Source: Demequinaceae bacterium UBA4004
Lineage (GTDB): Bacteria; Actinomycetota; Actinomycetes; Actinomycetales; Demequinaceae
Direction of reading: 5' to 3'
Assembly (NCBI GenBank): GCA_002384765.1
Contig: DGBM01000151.1
Location: 1 to 5,625 of the forward strand
DNA: 5,625 bases
Translations under genes and position numbers: made by a program
Notes under the pieces: model-generated
Databases searched by the model: none
The model's input: only the letters and a program-made list of their open reading frames with translations
Told to the model about the DNA's origin: nothing
In this document: positions 1 to 5,025 of the stretch, piece after piece
Position numbering within the stretch: the stretch's first letter is position 1
How the letters are laid out: each line of letters starts with the position of its first letter

Positions 1-395
1 GCCTGATCCTGGGCACTGAGTTCGACCCGCACGCTGCCGCCCGCGCCATGGCGTTCCAGTGCCGCGGCCTCCAACTCCTCCATGAGCGCGGTACCCGCAC
101 CCGTGTTGCGCGCCACCTTGCGCACCGCGACCCGGCCGATGTGCGGGACCGCCGGGTCCATGGCGCCGAACGCCCCCTCGCCGTGAAAGACGTCGGTGTG
201 GGGCGCTAGCAATCGGCCGGTCGCGAGTGGGATGCCCTCGTCGTCAACCACGAGAGCGTGGAAGGTGCGCGGATCCGGATCGAGGGCGTCTCGCTCCGCA
301 GCGGGGTCCACGCCCTGCTCATCGACGAAGACCTCGAAGCGGATCGCGAGCGCGACCTCAAGCTGTTCGGGCGTGGTCACGGGGACGCTCTGCAT
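1..395 (-). CDS. GNAT-family N-acetyltransferase (3' end beyond window)
   Basis: A probable acetyl-CoA-dependent N-acetyltransferase of the small YjcF/ElaA-like GNAT type; the substrate cannot be told. The visible 131 residues begin at an ATG (393-395) and the frame stays open to base 1, so the C-terminus is missing. Residues 18-29 read IRFEVFVDEQGV, the N-terminal signature of this GNAT subgroup. Residues 88-101 contain the acetyl-CoA pyrophosphate loop, with R96-N-T-G99-A-G101 fitting Q/R-x-x-G-x-G/A, followed by a helix. Near the cut end, VELSAQDQ (124-131) matches the strand that usually carries 'L.AQ' in the family. The start is supported by GAGG at 404-407, eight bases upstream and overlapping the end of the preceding rluD-like gene. 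Only four bases separate the two genes, so it probably shares their transcript and may be translationally coupled. Family call confident; specific role unknown. Confidence 0.85.
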   Translation of the reverse strand, partial: MQSVPVTTPEQLEVALAIRFEVFVDEQGVDPAAERDALDPDPRTFHALVVDDEGIPLATGRLLAPHTDVFHGEGAFGAMDPAVPHIGRVAVRKVARNTGAGTALMEELEAAALERHGAGGSVRVELSAQDQ

Positions 396-399
396 GGGT

Positions 400-1317
400 C
401 TAGCCTCGCAGTTGCGCAAGCGCAGCCGCAAGATCCTCGGGGTATTCGGACACGACGCGCAATTCATCGCCCCGTGTGGGGTGTGCGAAAGCCAACTCCT
501 TGGCGTGCAGCCACTGTCGCGTCAGGCCCAGCTTCTTGGCCTGGACCGGATCAGCGCCGTACGTGACGTCGCCCACGAGCGGATGCCTCATGGCGGTCAT
601 GTGGACCCGAATCTGGTGGGTGCGCCCCGTCTCGAGGTGGACCTCCACGAGCGATGCGGAGGGAAACATCTCCAGCACCTTGTAGTGCGTGATGGACGGC
701 CTGCCACCCTCCACCACGGCGAATTTGTAGTCGGAACTGGGATGACGACCGATCGGGGCGTCAATCGTGCCCTCGGTGGGCTCCAGATGGCCCTGAGCCA
801 CCGCGTGATACACCTTGTCGATGGTGCGTTCCTTGAAGGCCCGCTTGAGCGCTGAATAAGCGGGCCCGGTCTTGGCGACCACCATCAGGCCGGACGTTCC
901 TACATCGAGCCGATGCACGATGCCCTGGCGCTCGGCGGCGCCTTCCGCGGCCAGCGTCATTCCCGCATCGGCGAGCGCACCGGTGACAGTGGGGCCCTCC
1001 CAGCCGGGTGAGGGATGCGCGGCGACGCCCACCGGCTTGTCGATCACGGCGATGTCGGCGTCCTCGTACACCACGGTGAGGCCGCCGGGAATGGTCGGCT
1101 CGGGCATCGCCGCCCTGGGCTGAGGAATGTCTATGGCAAGAATTCCGTCACGCACGGTATCGGACCGGCCCACGGTGAAGCCCTCGAGCGAGACGCCTCC
1201 GCCATCAAGCAGTTCGGCCGCTTTGGTGCGACTCATGCCCAGCATCCGCGCCAAGGCCACGTCGGCGCGCTCGCCCACCAGCGCATCGGGCACGGGCAGA
1301 TACCGGGTGTCGCTCAC
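400..1317 (-). CDS. RluD/RluA-family 23S rRNA pseudouridine synthase
   Basis: Predicted cytoplasmic RNA pseudouridine synthase of 305 residues, a normal length for the RluA/RluD family; enzymes of this group isomerise uridines in 23S rRNA. An S4-like RNA-binding domain occupies about residues 13-60, followed by the catalytic domain from about residue 80. The catalytic motif HRLDVGTSGLMV is at 135-146, making Asp138 the expected nucleophile. GRTHQIRVHM (231-240), HPLVGDVTYG (245-254) and the C-terminal LHAKELAFAHP block (270-280) are also family hallmarks. The start is GTG (1315-1317), overlapping the lspA stop by four bases (GTGA). No good ribosome site is visible, so initiation is probably coupled to lspA termination. 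In actinobacteria this gene commonly follows lspA. RluD is the closest named homologue, but the exact uridine target cannot be read from sequence, so no symbol is assigned. Confidence 0.93.
   Translation of the reverse strand: MSDTRYLPVPDALVGERADVALARMLGMSRTKAAELLDGGGVSLEGFTVGRSDTVRDGILAIDIPQPRAAMPEPTIPGGLTVVYEDADIAVIDKPVGVAAHPSPGWEGPTVTGALADAGMTLAAEGAAERQGIVHRLDVGTSGLMVVAKTGPAYSALKRAFKERTIDKVYHAVAQGHLEPTEGTIDAPIGRHPSSDYKFAVVEGGRPSITHYKVLEMFPSASLVEVHLETGRTHQIRVHMTAMRHPLVGDVTYGADPVQAKKLGLTRQWLHAKELAFAHPTRGDELRVVSEYPEDLAAALAQLRG
404..407 (-). promoter_or_regulatory. Ribosome binding site for the GNAT gene
   Basis: GAGG on the minus strand, eight bases before the ATG at 393-395. It lies inside the last codons of the upstream pseudouridine synthase gene, in keeping with coupled translation. 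Confidence 0.5.
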
Positions 1318-1823
1318 GGCGTGGCTTTGGCTGCGGGTGCCGGGTCACCCGGCGCGGGCTCCACGAGCCGCTTGCCAAACAAACTGACAAGCATGAACAC
1401 CGCGGCGGCGCCGACGATGGCGATGTCGGCCACATTCCCCACAAAGACGTTGTTGTAGTTGATCATGTCAACCACGTGTCCCCGCCCGAACCCGGGCTCG
1501 CGGAACAGGCGATCGATCAGGTTGCCGAGCGCACCACCCAGCGCGACGCCAAAGAGCGCAACGGCCAAGCGTCCCCTCGCACGCCGGGCGTAGTACACGA
1601 TCCCGACGGTCACGACGACGGCGATGCCGGTCAGCACCCACGTGTAGCCCTCGCCGAGCGAGAACGCGGCACCCGAATTGAACACCAACTGCCATGACAA
1701 CGCGTCGCCCAGCACGGGATGACGCACGCCCGGCACCAGTGCGGACAGCGCCCACTGCTTGGTGAAGAGATCAATCGTGACCACGAGGGTCGCGGCCAAC
1801 CAGACGGCGGGCCGAACGCTCAA
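1314..1823 (-). CDS. lspA: Lipoprotein signal peptidase (signal peptidase II)
   Basis: Integral-membrane aspartic peptidase that cleaves the signal peptide of diacylglyceryl-modified prolipoproteins. With the TTG start at 1821-1823 it has 169 residues, the usual LspA length. Four membrane segments are visible at about 5-23, 60-78, 86-104 and 131-150. Conserved blocks are D18-x-x-T-K22, FNSGAAFSLG (48-57), GNLIDR (100-105, catalytic Asp104) and GNVADIAIVG (129-138, catalytic Asp133). The usual F-N-x-A-D reads G-N-V-A-D, so only the residue before Asn differs and the essential Asn and Asp are kept. A longer reading to 1919 is possible, but those 32 extra residues lie over the zinc-finger end of the traR gene and are not hydrophobic. 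The TTG has an ideal GAGGAG five bases upstream and overlaps the traR stop (TTGA). The C-terminal tail (153-169) is Pro/Ala-rich. The stop overlaps the next gene's start. Confidence 0.95.
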   Translation of the reverse strand: MSVRPAVWLAATLVVTIDLFTKQWALSALVPGVRHPVLGDALSWQLVFNSGAAFSLGEGYTWVLTGIAVVVTVGIVYYARRARGRLAVALFGVALGGALGNLIDRLFREPGFGRGHVVDMINYNNVFVGNVADIAIVGAAAVFMLVSLFGKRLVEPAPGDPAPAAKATP

Positions 1824-2272
1824 CGGCGCTCCTCGCGCTGCTTGCACGTCACGCAGTACTTGGCGCGCGGAAAGGCCTGCAGGCGCGCCTTGCCGATGCC
1901 CTGACCACACGAGACGCACGAGCCGAACGTGTGGTTCTGGATGCGGCGCAAAGCGTCAACCGACTCCTCGAGCATCTCGCGGGTGTTGTTCACGATCGAC
2001 ATTTCCTGCTCACGCTCCAGCGCGGTGGACCCGGCGTCGGCCTGGTCGTCGCCCGAACCCTCGGACGTGTGCAGGAGGTCGTCGAGGTCGTGCTCGCTGG
2101 CATGGAATTCTTCCACGAGGCGATCCACGTCGGCGTTGAGAGTGACCACGACGGCGCGCAATTCGGCGACCTTCCAAGGCTCCTCGCCTTCGCGCACGGC
2201 AAGAGCCTTGGCGTCGGCGGCCTTCAGGTCCGCGGGATCCACCTTGACGATGGGAACTTCAGTGCTTGTCAT
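1820..2272 (-). CDS. TraR/DksA-family C4 zinc-finger transcription regulator
   Basis: A 150-residue member of the TraR/DksA family, proteins that bind RNA polymerase through the secondary channel rather than DNA. After an N-terminal extension (1-30), two helices at about 31-68 and 84-113 should form the coiled-coil hairpin. Its turn is acidic and contains DDQADAG (75-81), resembling the D-x-x-D-x-A tip motif of DksA. A C4 zinc finger follows: Cys119, Cys122, Cys140, Cys143 (C-x2-C-x17-C-x2-C), with GKARLQAFPRA (127-137) inside it. The ATG at 2270-2272 is preferred because GAGG (2278-2281) lies five bases upstream; a start 13 codons earlier would have no such site and would cover the candidate promoter. 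The stop overlaps the lspA start. Position between divIVA and lspA is typical of actinobacteria. The retained acidic tip suggests an active polymerase-binding protein, but its regulatory targets cannot be inferred. Confidence 0.93.
   Translation of the reverse strand: MTSTEVPIVKVDPADLKAADAKALAVREGEEPWKVAELRAVVVTLNADVDRLVEEFHASEHDLDDLLHTSEGSGDDQADAGSTALEREQEMSIVNNTREMLEESVDALRRIQNHTFGSCVSCGQGIGKARLQAFPRAKYCVTCKQREERR
1829..1834 (-). promoter_or_regulatory. Ribosome binding site fixing the lspA TTG start
   Basis: GAGGAG on the minus strand, five bases before the TTG at 1821-1823 and within the last codons of traR (the two Glu codons before the C-terminal Arg-Arg). Together with the TTGA stop/start overlap it selects the TTG over upstream starts and indicates translation by reinitiation after traR. 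Confidence 0.75.
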
Positions 2273-2277
2273 GAGGT

Positions 2278-2281
2278 CCTC
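2278..2281 (-). promoter_or_regulatory. Ribosome binding site for traR
   Basis: GAGG on the minus strand, five bases before the ATG at 2270-2272. It supports this start over the in-frame ATG at 2309-2311, which has no comparable upstream site. Confidence 0.6.
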
Positions 2282-2298
2282 ACTTGGGTAACGCAGTG

Positions 2299-2327
2299 AG
2301 AGTAGTCGCACTGCAAGGGGAAGGCAA
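2299..2327 (-). promoter_or_regulatory. Candidate sigma-70-type promoter for the traR-lspA-rluD-GNAT unit
   Basis: On the minus strand, TTGCCT (2322-2327) and TACTCT (2299-2304) are separated by 17 bases. Four of six positions match the -35 consensus and three of six the -10 consensus. A start near 2292 would leave about 20 untranslated bases that include the traR ribosome site. The placement directly behind a terminator-like hairpin is what makes it plausible; the sequence match alone is weak. Confidence 0.35.
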
Positions 2328-2363
2328 AGCGCCGCGCCGGTCCTTGCAGGCCGACGCGGCGCT
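2328..2363 (-). terminator. GC-rich terminator-like hairpin downstream of divIVA
   Basis: A perfect 9-base inverted repeat (AGCGCCGCG at 2328-2336 and CGCGGCGCT at 2355-2363) encloses 18 bases that can extend the stem by CGG/CCG and CCT/AGG pairs with one bulged base and a 3-base TGC loop. It begins 14 bases after the divIVA stop. On the minus strand it is followed by TTGCCTTCCCCTT, pyrimidine-rich but not a clean T tract. It probably ends or attenuates the divIVA transcript; partial read-through into traR is possible because the tail is imperfect. Confidence 0.65.
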
Positions 2364-2377
2364 CAAGCCGGGTGGTA

Positions 2378-3262
2378 CTAGAAGTTCCAGCGTGGAGCGT
2401 CGGCCGGATCTTCGCCGGACTCGTCGTGATCGCCAGCGATCGGAACGAAACCCTCTTCGCCCGCGTGCGGGATCCGCTCCGCCTCGCCCACGTGTGGAGC
2501 CTGCTCTGGCTCTGGGTTGCCCCACTGCTCCCCGAACGCCGGAGCTGGCTCCGGCGCGCTCGCCAACTCCGGGTCAGGCACCGGTTCGGGCCCGGGCATC
2601 GAGCCGGGCACCGAATCGAACATCGAATCCGACACCGTGTCGGGCAAGGTTGGCGGAGCGGACGGCGTCTCGACGTCGGCCGAACCCACAGGGCCCGCAC
2701 TCGCCTTGGACGCGTTGTGCTCCAGATCCCCCAGCAGGTTTTCCAGGTAGTTGCGCAAGTGGCCGCGGTAATCGCGTTCGAAGCGGCGCAAGTCGTCGAT
2801 GCGGCGCTCGAGGTCGGCACGTTCAGTCTCGAGATCCTGCATGCGCCCGCGTGCGTCCGTCTCGGCCTGCTCGACGATGGTCTCGGCCTTGATCTTGCCC
2901 TCATCGATCAGGCGATCGCGAGCCTCCTCGCCCGCCTGAACGTATTCGTCGTGCAACTTCTGGGCCATGGCGAGCATGGTGGTCGCCGAGGGTGGGTTCG
3001 GGTCGGTGGCCGCCTGCAGGAAGGACTGCGACGGCACCTGGGCGGTGTCGGCACCGGGCGTCGCGGCCGGAGGCACCACTGCGCCGCCCGCTTGGGCCTG
3101 CGCCAGCCGCTGCTGGAGTTCGTCACGCTCGGCAGTCAAGGCGGCAATAGTATTGGCCACCTCGTCAAGAAAATCGTCAACCTCGTCCTGGTCGAATCCC
3201 TCGCGGTACTTCGTCTTGGAGAAGGCTTTGTTGAGGACGTCTTCGGCGGTGAGAAGTGCCAT
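2378..3262 (-). CDS. divIVA: DivIVA/Wag31 polar growth and septum scaffold protein
   Basis: Cytoplasmic coiled-coil scaffold that gathers at negatively curved membrane (poles and septa); in actinobacteria it directs tip growth and wall synthesis. It has 294 residues. The N-terminal lipid-binding DivIVA domain spans about 1-55 and contains the hallmark FSKTKYREGFDQDEVDDFLDEV region (14-35). A Pro/Ala/Gly-rich linker (58-92) follows and carries Thr68 and Thr73; mycobacterial Wag31 is phosphorylated on a linker threonine, but equivalence here is only a guess. A long coiled coil runs about 93-185. The tail (186-294) is rich in Pro, Glu, Asp and Ser, likely disordered, and ends in the aromatic RWNF. 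The ATG start has AAGGA (3273-3277) ten bases upstream. The gene follows yggT after a 102-base leader and is followed by a terminator-like hairpin, so it may be expressed partly on its own. Confidence 0.96.
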   Translation of the reverse strand: MALLTAEDVLNKAFSKTKYREGFDQDEVDDFLDEVANTIAALTAERDELQQRLAQAQAGGAVVPPAATPGADTAQVPSQSFLQAATDPNPPSATTMLAMAQKLHDEYVQAGEEARDRLIDEGKIKAETIVEQAETDARGRMQDLETERADLERRIDDLRRFERDYRGHLRNYLENLLGDLEHNASKASAGPVGSADVETPSAPPTLPDTVSDSMFDSVPGSMPGPEPVPDPELASAPEPAPAFGEQWGNPEPEQAPHVGEAERIPHAGEEGFVPIAGDHDESGEDPADAPRWNF

Positions 3263-3272
3263 GCGTCGTCCA

Positions 3273-3277
3273 TCCTT
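3273..3277 (-). promoter_or_regulatory. Ribosome binding site for divIVA
   Basis: AAGGA on the minus strand, ten bases before the ATG at 3260-3262. The spacing is a little long but it is the only candidate. It sits seven bases after the 3' arm of the leader hairpin at 3285-3304. Confidence 0.5.
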
Positions 3278-3284
3278 ACTTTAG

Positions 3285-3304
3285 GGCGGCACTATGCGGC
3301 CGCC
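3285..3304 (-). repeat. Hairpin in the divIVA leader
   Basis: A perfect 6-base stem on the minus strand (GGCGGC at 3299-3304 with GCCGCC at 3285-3290) and an 8-base loop. The 5' arm overlaps codons 6-8 of the mini-ORF at 3292-3321, and the 3' arm ends seven bases before the divIVA ribosome site. No T tract follows, so it is not an intrinsic terminator. It could affect translation or be an incidental GC palindrome. Confidence 0.4.
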
Positions 3305-3321
3305 AGTTGGTCAATATTCAC
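3292..3321 (-). CDS. Putative 9-residue leader ORF upstream of divIVA
   Basis: A GTG codon (3319-3321) opens a 9-codon frame, MNIDQLAAA, ended by TAG at 3292-3294. A purine run AGGGGGAG (3325-3332) ends three bases before the GTG; this resembles a Shine-Dalgarno site, though the spacing is shorter than optimal. An in-frame TAG four codons upstream rules out a longer version. The end of the frame overlaps the leader hairpin, an arrangement resembling translation-linked attenuators, but there is no run of regulatory codons. Nothing proves it is translated; a chance frame is quite possible. Confidence 0.25.
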   Translation of the reverse strand: MNIDQLAAA

Positions 3322-3364
3322 GTGCTCCCCCTAAGTATCGGAAAGCGCTTGAGTTCGCTGTTCT

Positions 3365-3667
3365 CTATCCGCCCAGGTTGTAGCGCACCTGAGCAAGCAC
3401 CGAACGCAAAATGATCACGGCGAAGAACACAAGTAAGAATGCTACGTCAATTCGCACCATTCCGATGGTGAGCGGGGGCAAGACGCGGCGCACGGGTTTG
3501 ATCAAGGGATCAGTGACGACATACACCGACTCCACCATCAGCGCGGAGAATCCCCGCGGCTGCCAATCCCGCGCGAAGGTGAATATCCACGACAACGCGA
3601 TGCGCGCGAGCAGCATCAGCATCAGGATCAGGAGCGCAAACAGCGCGAGGTCTATGGCGAGGATCAC
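3365..3667 (-). CDS. YggT-family membrane protein
   Basis: A 100-residue integral membrane protein of the YggT family, widely conserved next to sepF and divIVA. Its molecular function is not settled, though context points to division or envelope work. Two hydrophobic segments are visible at about 2-29 and 70-91. Between them, TDPLIKPVRRVLPPL (52-66) is the family signature, and IDVAFLLVF (73-81) matches the start of the second conserved block. The start is GTG (3665-3667): an in-frame TGA two codons upstream blocks any longer reading, and the next ATG codons lie inside the first membrane segment. No ribosome site is evident before the GTG, so expression may rely on coupling across the 48 bases from sepF or on initiation without a Shine-Dalgarno site. 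The stop is 102 bases before divIVA. Confidence 0.9.
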   Translation of the reverse strand: MILAIDLALFALLILMLMLLARIALSWIFTFARDWQPRGFSALMVESVYVVTDPLIKPVRRVLPPLTIGMVRIDVAFLLVFFAVIILRSVLAQVRYNLGG

Positions 3668-3692
3668 GTGTCAAGGGTAACGGAGCGCCACG

Positions 3693-3704
3693 GCCCGGCC
3701 GGGC
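3693..3704. repeat. 12-base GC palindrome between sepF and yggT
   Basis: GCCCGGCCGGGC reads the same on both strands and can form a short stem with a 4-base loop. It lies in the middle of the 48-base sepF-yggT gap. No T tract follows it on the minus strand, so a terminator role is unlikely. In DNA this rich in G+C such a palindrome may be incidental. Confidence 0.4.
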
Positions 3705-3715
3705 ACCGCTCGATG

Positions 3716-4192
3716 TTAGTTCGAGAAGAATCCGGAGTCGGCCGCGGGCGGCTCGGCGTCGACGGCGATCTCGACGTGCGCAGGAGACAGCAGGAACACG
3801 GCCGTGGTGACCCGTTCGATGTTGCCGTGCAGTCCGAAGGACAGGCCAGCGGAGAAGTCGACAAGCCGCTTCGCCTCGGCGTCGGTCATTTCCGTGAGGT
3901 TCATGATGACCGGAACACCCTGGCGGAACGCTTCGCCGATGAGGCGCGCGTCGCTGTAGGAACGGGGCTTAATGGTCTGGATGCGTCGCAAGTCACCATG
4001 CTCGACGGGTTGGGGACGCTGATGGCGAACGGCCGACGTGCGTGGACGGGAATCGTGCTGCTCCCGCACGTGAGAGGCGTCGTGCAGGTTCGTGACGGGC
4101 GCGAGTTCCTCGTCGGCGTAGTCGTAGTCGTAGTCGTCACGGTCCGCGACTTCGAAACCGAAGTACTGCATCGCCTTGCGCATAGCGCTCAT
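3716..4192 (-). CDS. sepF: SepF, membrane anchor of the FtsZ ring
   Basis: Cytoplasmic division protein of 158 residues that tethers FtsZ filaments to the membrane; in actinobacteria lacking FtsA and ZipA it is the main anchor. The N-terminus (MSAMRKAMQYFGF, 1-13) fits the short amphipathic membrane-binding helix. An acidic linker follows, with a three-copy Asp-Tyr repeat at 20-25, then a basic, disordered stretch (about 43-68). The globular SepF core spans about 69-143, from RRIQTIKPRSYSDA through VIMNLTEM and VDFSAGLSFGL to the final AVFLLSPAHVEIA strand. The C-terminus ends GFFSN, like other actinobacterial SepF proteins. The ATG is supported by GGAG at 4200-4203, seven bases upstream; a second ATG at codon 4 lies further from it. 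It is 99 bases after pgeF, without the yggS gene often found there. Confidence 0.96.
   Translation of the reverse strand: MSAMRKAMQYFGFEVADRDDYDYDYADEELAPVTNLHDASHVREQHDSRPRTSAVRHQRPQPVEHGDLRRIQTIKPRSYSDARLIGEAFRQGVPVIMNLTEMTDAEAKRLVDFSAGLSFGLHGNIERVTTAVFLLSPAHVEIAVDAEPPAADSGFFSN
4118..4135 (-). repeat. Three tandem copies of a 6-base unit in sepF
   Basis: GACTAC on the minus strand is repeated three times without interruption and encodes Asp-Tyr three times (SepF residues 20-25) in the acidic linker. Such in-frame 6-base tracts can change copy number by slippage without shifting the frame. Confidence 0.8.
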
Positions 4193-4199
4193 GGTTTCG

Positions 4200-4203
4200 C
4201 TCC
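4200..4203 (-). promoter_or_regulatory. Ribosome binding site for sepF
   Basis: GGAG on the minus strand, seven bases before the ATG at 4190-4192. It favours this ATG over the in-frame ATG three codons downstream. Confidence 0.6.
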
Positions 4204-4224
4204 GCTCTCACTTGCTGTGTCCTG

Positions 4225-4243
4225 CAACCTCAACGGTAGGTTG
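4225..4243. repeat. Inverted repeat upstream of sepF, possible operator or hairpin
   Basis: CAACCT (4225-4230) and AGGTTG (4238-4243) form a perfect 6-base inverted repeat around a 7-base centre, 33 bases before the sepF start codon. The 99-base pgeF-sepF gap has no T tract to make it a terminator and I see no convincing promoter hexamers near it. It could be a binding site for a dimeric regulator or a weak RNA hairpin. Confidence 0.4.
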
Positions 4244-4291
4244 TCCGGGGCTTGCGCGGCCGCACCGACACGCCGGGCCATCCCCACGCGG

Positions 4292-5023
4292 TCACGACGG
4301 TGGCCCCTCGCACACGATGACTCCCGCCTGCCGCCCGGTGGTGCCCTCCCGTCGGTACGAGAAAAGCCTCAGCTCCTCGAACGTGCAGAAGCGGTGTCGG
4401 AAGACCCGGGTGAAGCCGAGTTCCGCGAGCCTGCCTACGACGGCGCGTGGAAGGTCCAGCGACGGCGTCCCCCAACTCGTCGTCGCCAACGCCGTCGGGT
4501 GGCTCCGCGATACGGTCGACGCCACCTGACTCGAGACTTCATAACACGTGCCGCAAATACATGGCCCGATGCTGAAGGTGACGGAATCGGGGTGCGACCG
4601 GGTCTGGCGAATGTCGATGATCGCCGCGACGGCGGCATCGACAACGCCCTTCCTCAGTCCTTCCCGGCCGATGTGCGCCGCCGCTACGGCGCCCGAGGAC
4701 GCATCGTGCGCCAAGAGGGGCACGCAGTCCGCCGCGAGGGTCGCGAGCCCAAGCCCTCTGACGGTCGTGGTGAGCACATCCGCCACCGGCGGTTCGCGGC
4801 CGTCGAGGTAGGACTCGTCAAGTCTTGCGACGGCTATCCCGTGGTCGGGGCGCATGAAGATCACGGGCGTCCCCGCGCGATCTTGCACCACGCCACGGTT
4901 GATGCTGACGGCTGCGGCGGTGTCGCCGACGTGGGTGGCGACGTTAAGGCTCTCGTACGGCCCGGCGCTGACGCCGCCGTGGCGATCGGTAAAGAACGCC
5001 CTGACCGGTAGCCGGGCGTCCAT
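4292..5023 (-). CDS. pgeF: PgeF/YlmD family (laccase-domain) protein
   Basis: A 243-residue cytoplasmic protein of the YfiH/PgeF/YlmD family. E. coli YfiH is described as a peptidoglycan editing factor that removes wrongly built L-Ser muropeptide precursors, and relatives including LACC1 act on purine nucleosides; which activity applies here is unknown. The expected metal-binding triad is visible: His61 (DHG), Cys100 (ADC in LAADCVPLL, 96-104) and His117 (AAHIG, 115-119). Other family blocks are THVGD (30-34), IGPCICGTCYEV (152-163) and FSYRREGTTGRQAGVI (221-236). The segment usually written QVHG reads PDHG, so the residues before His61 differ while the histidine is kept. The ATG lies two bases after the ftsZ stop with only a weak ribosome site, so coupling to ftsZ is likely. 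In this cluster the gene normally follows ftsZ. Confidence 0.93.
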   Translation of the reverse strand: MDARLPVRAFFTDRHGGVSAGPYESLNVATHVGDTAAAVSINRGVVQDRAGTPVIFMRPDHGIAVARLDESYLDGREPPVADVLTTTVRGLGLATLAADCVPLLAHDASSGAVAAAHIGREGLRKGVVDAAVAAIIDIRQTRSHPDSVTFSIGPCICGTCYEVSSQVASTVSRSHPTALATTSWGTPSLDLPRAVVGRLAELGFTRVFRHRFCTFEELRLFSYRREGTTGRQAGVIVCEGPPS

Positions 5024-5025
5024 GG

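Noticed and set aside
196..855. A 219-codon open frame on the plus strand
   Set aside because: It is antisense to the GNAT and pseudouridine synthase genes and shows no domain or ribosome site.
1824..1919. Extended N-terminus for lspA starting at 1919
   Set aside because: The extra 32 residues overlap the traR zinc-finger coding region, are not membrane-like, and the TTG at 1823 has a strong ribosome site.
2273..2311. Extended N-terminus for traR starting at 2311
   Set aside because: No ribosome site precedes it, and the 13 residues would cover the candidate promoter and the better-placed ribosome site of the ATG at 2272.
3278..3283. TAAAGT on the minus strand as a divIVA -10 box
   Set aside because: Transcription would start within or beyond the divIVA ribosome site, and the sequence 17 bases upstream is a poor -35 match.
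2372..3334. A 320-codon open frame on the plus strand
   Set aside because: It is the mirror of divIVA, whose frame has a clear DivIVA domain and coiled coil. The plus-strand product is low-complexity and resembles no family.
3668..3673. TTGTCA-like element just before yggT (TTGACA on the minus strand) as a -35 box
   Set aside because: No -10 hexamer lies 16-18 bases downstream; the nearest, TAGACC, is only 14 bases away and inside yggT.
3668..5011. A 447-codon open frame on the plus strand
   Set aside because: It lies antisense to sepF and pgeF, both with unmistakable family motifs, and its product is Arg/Gly/Val-rich with no recognisable domain. Long antisense frames are expected in GC-rich DNA.
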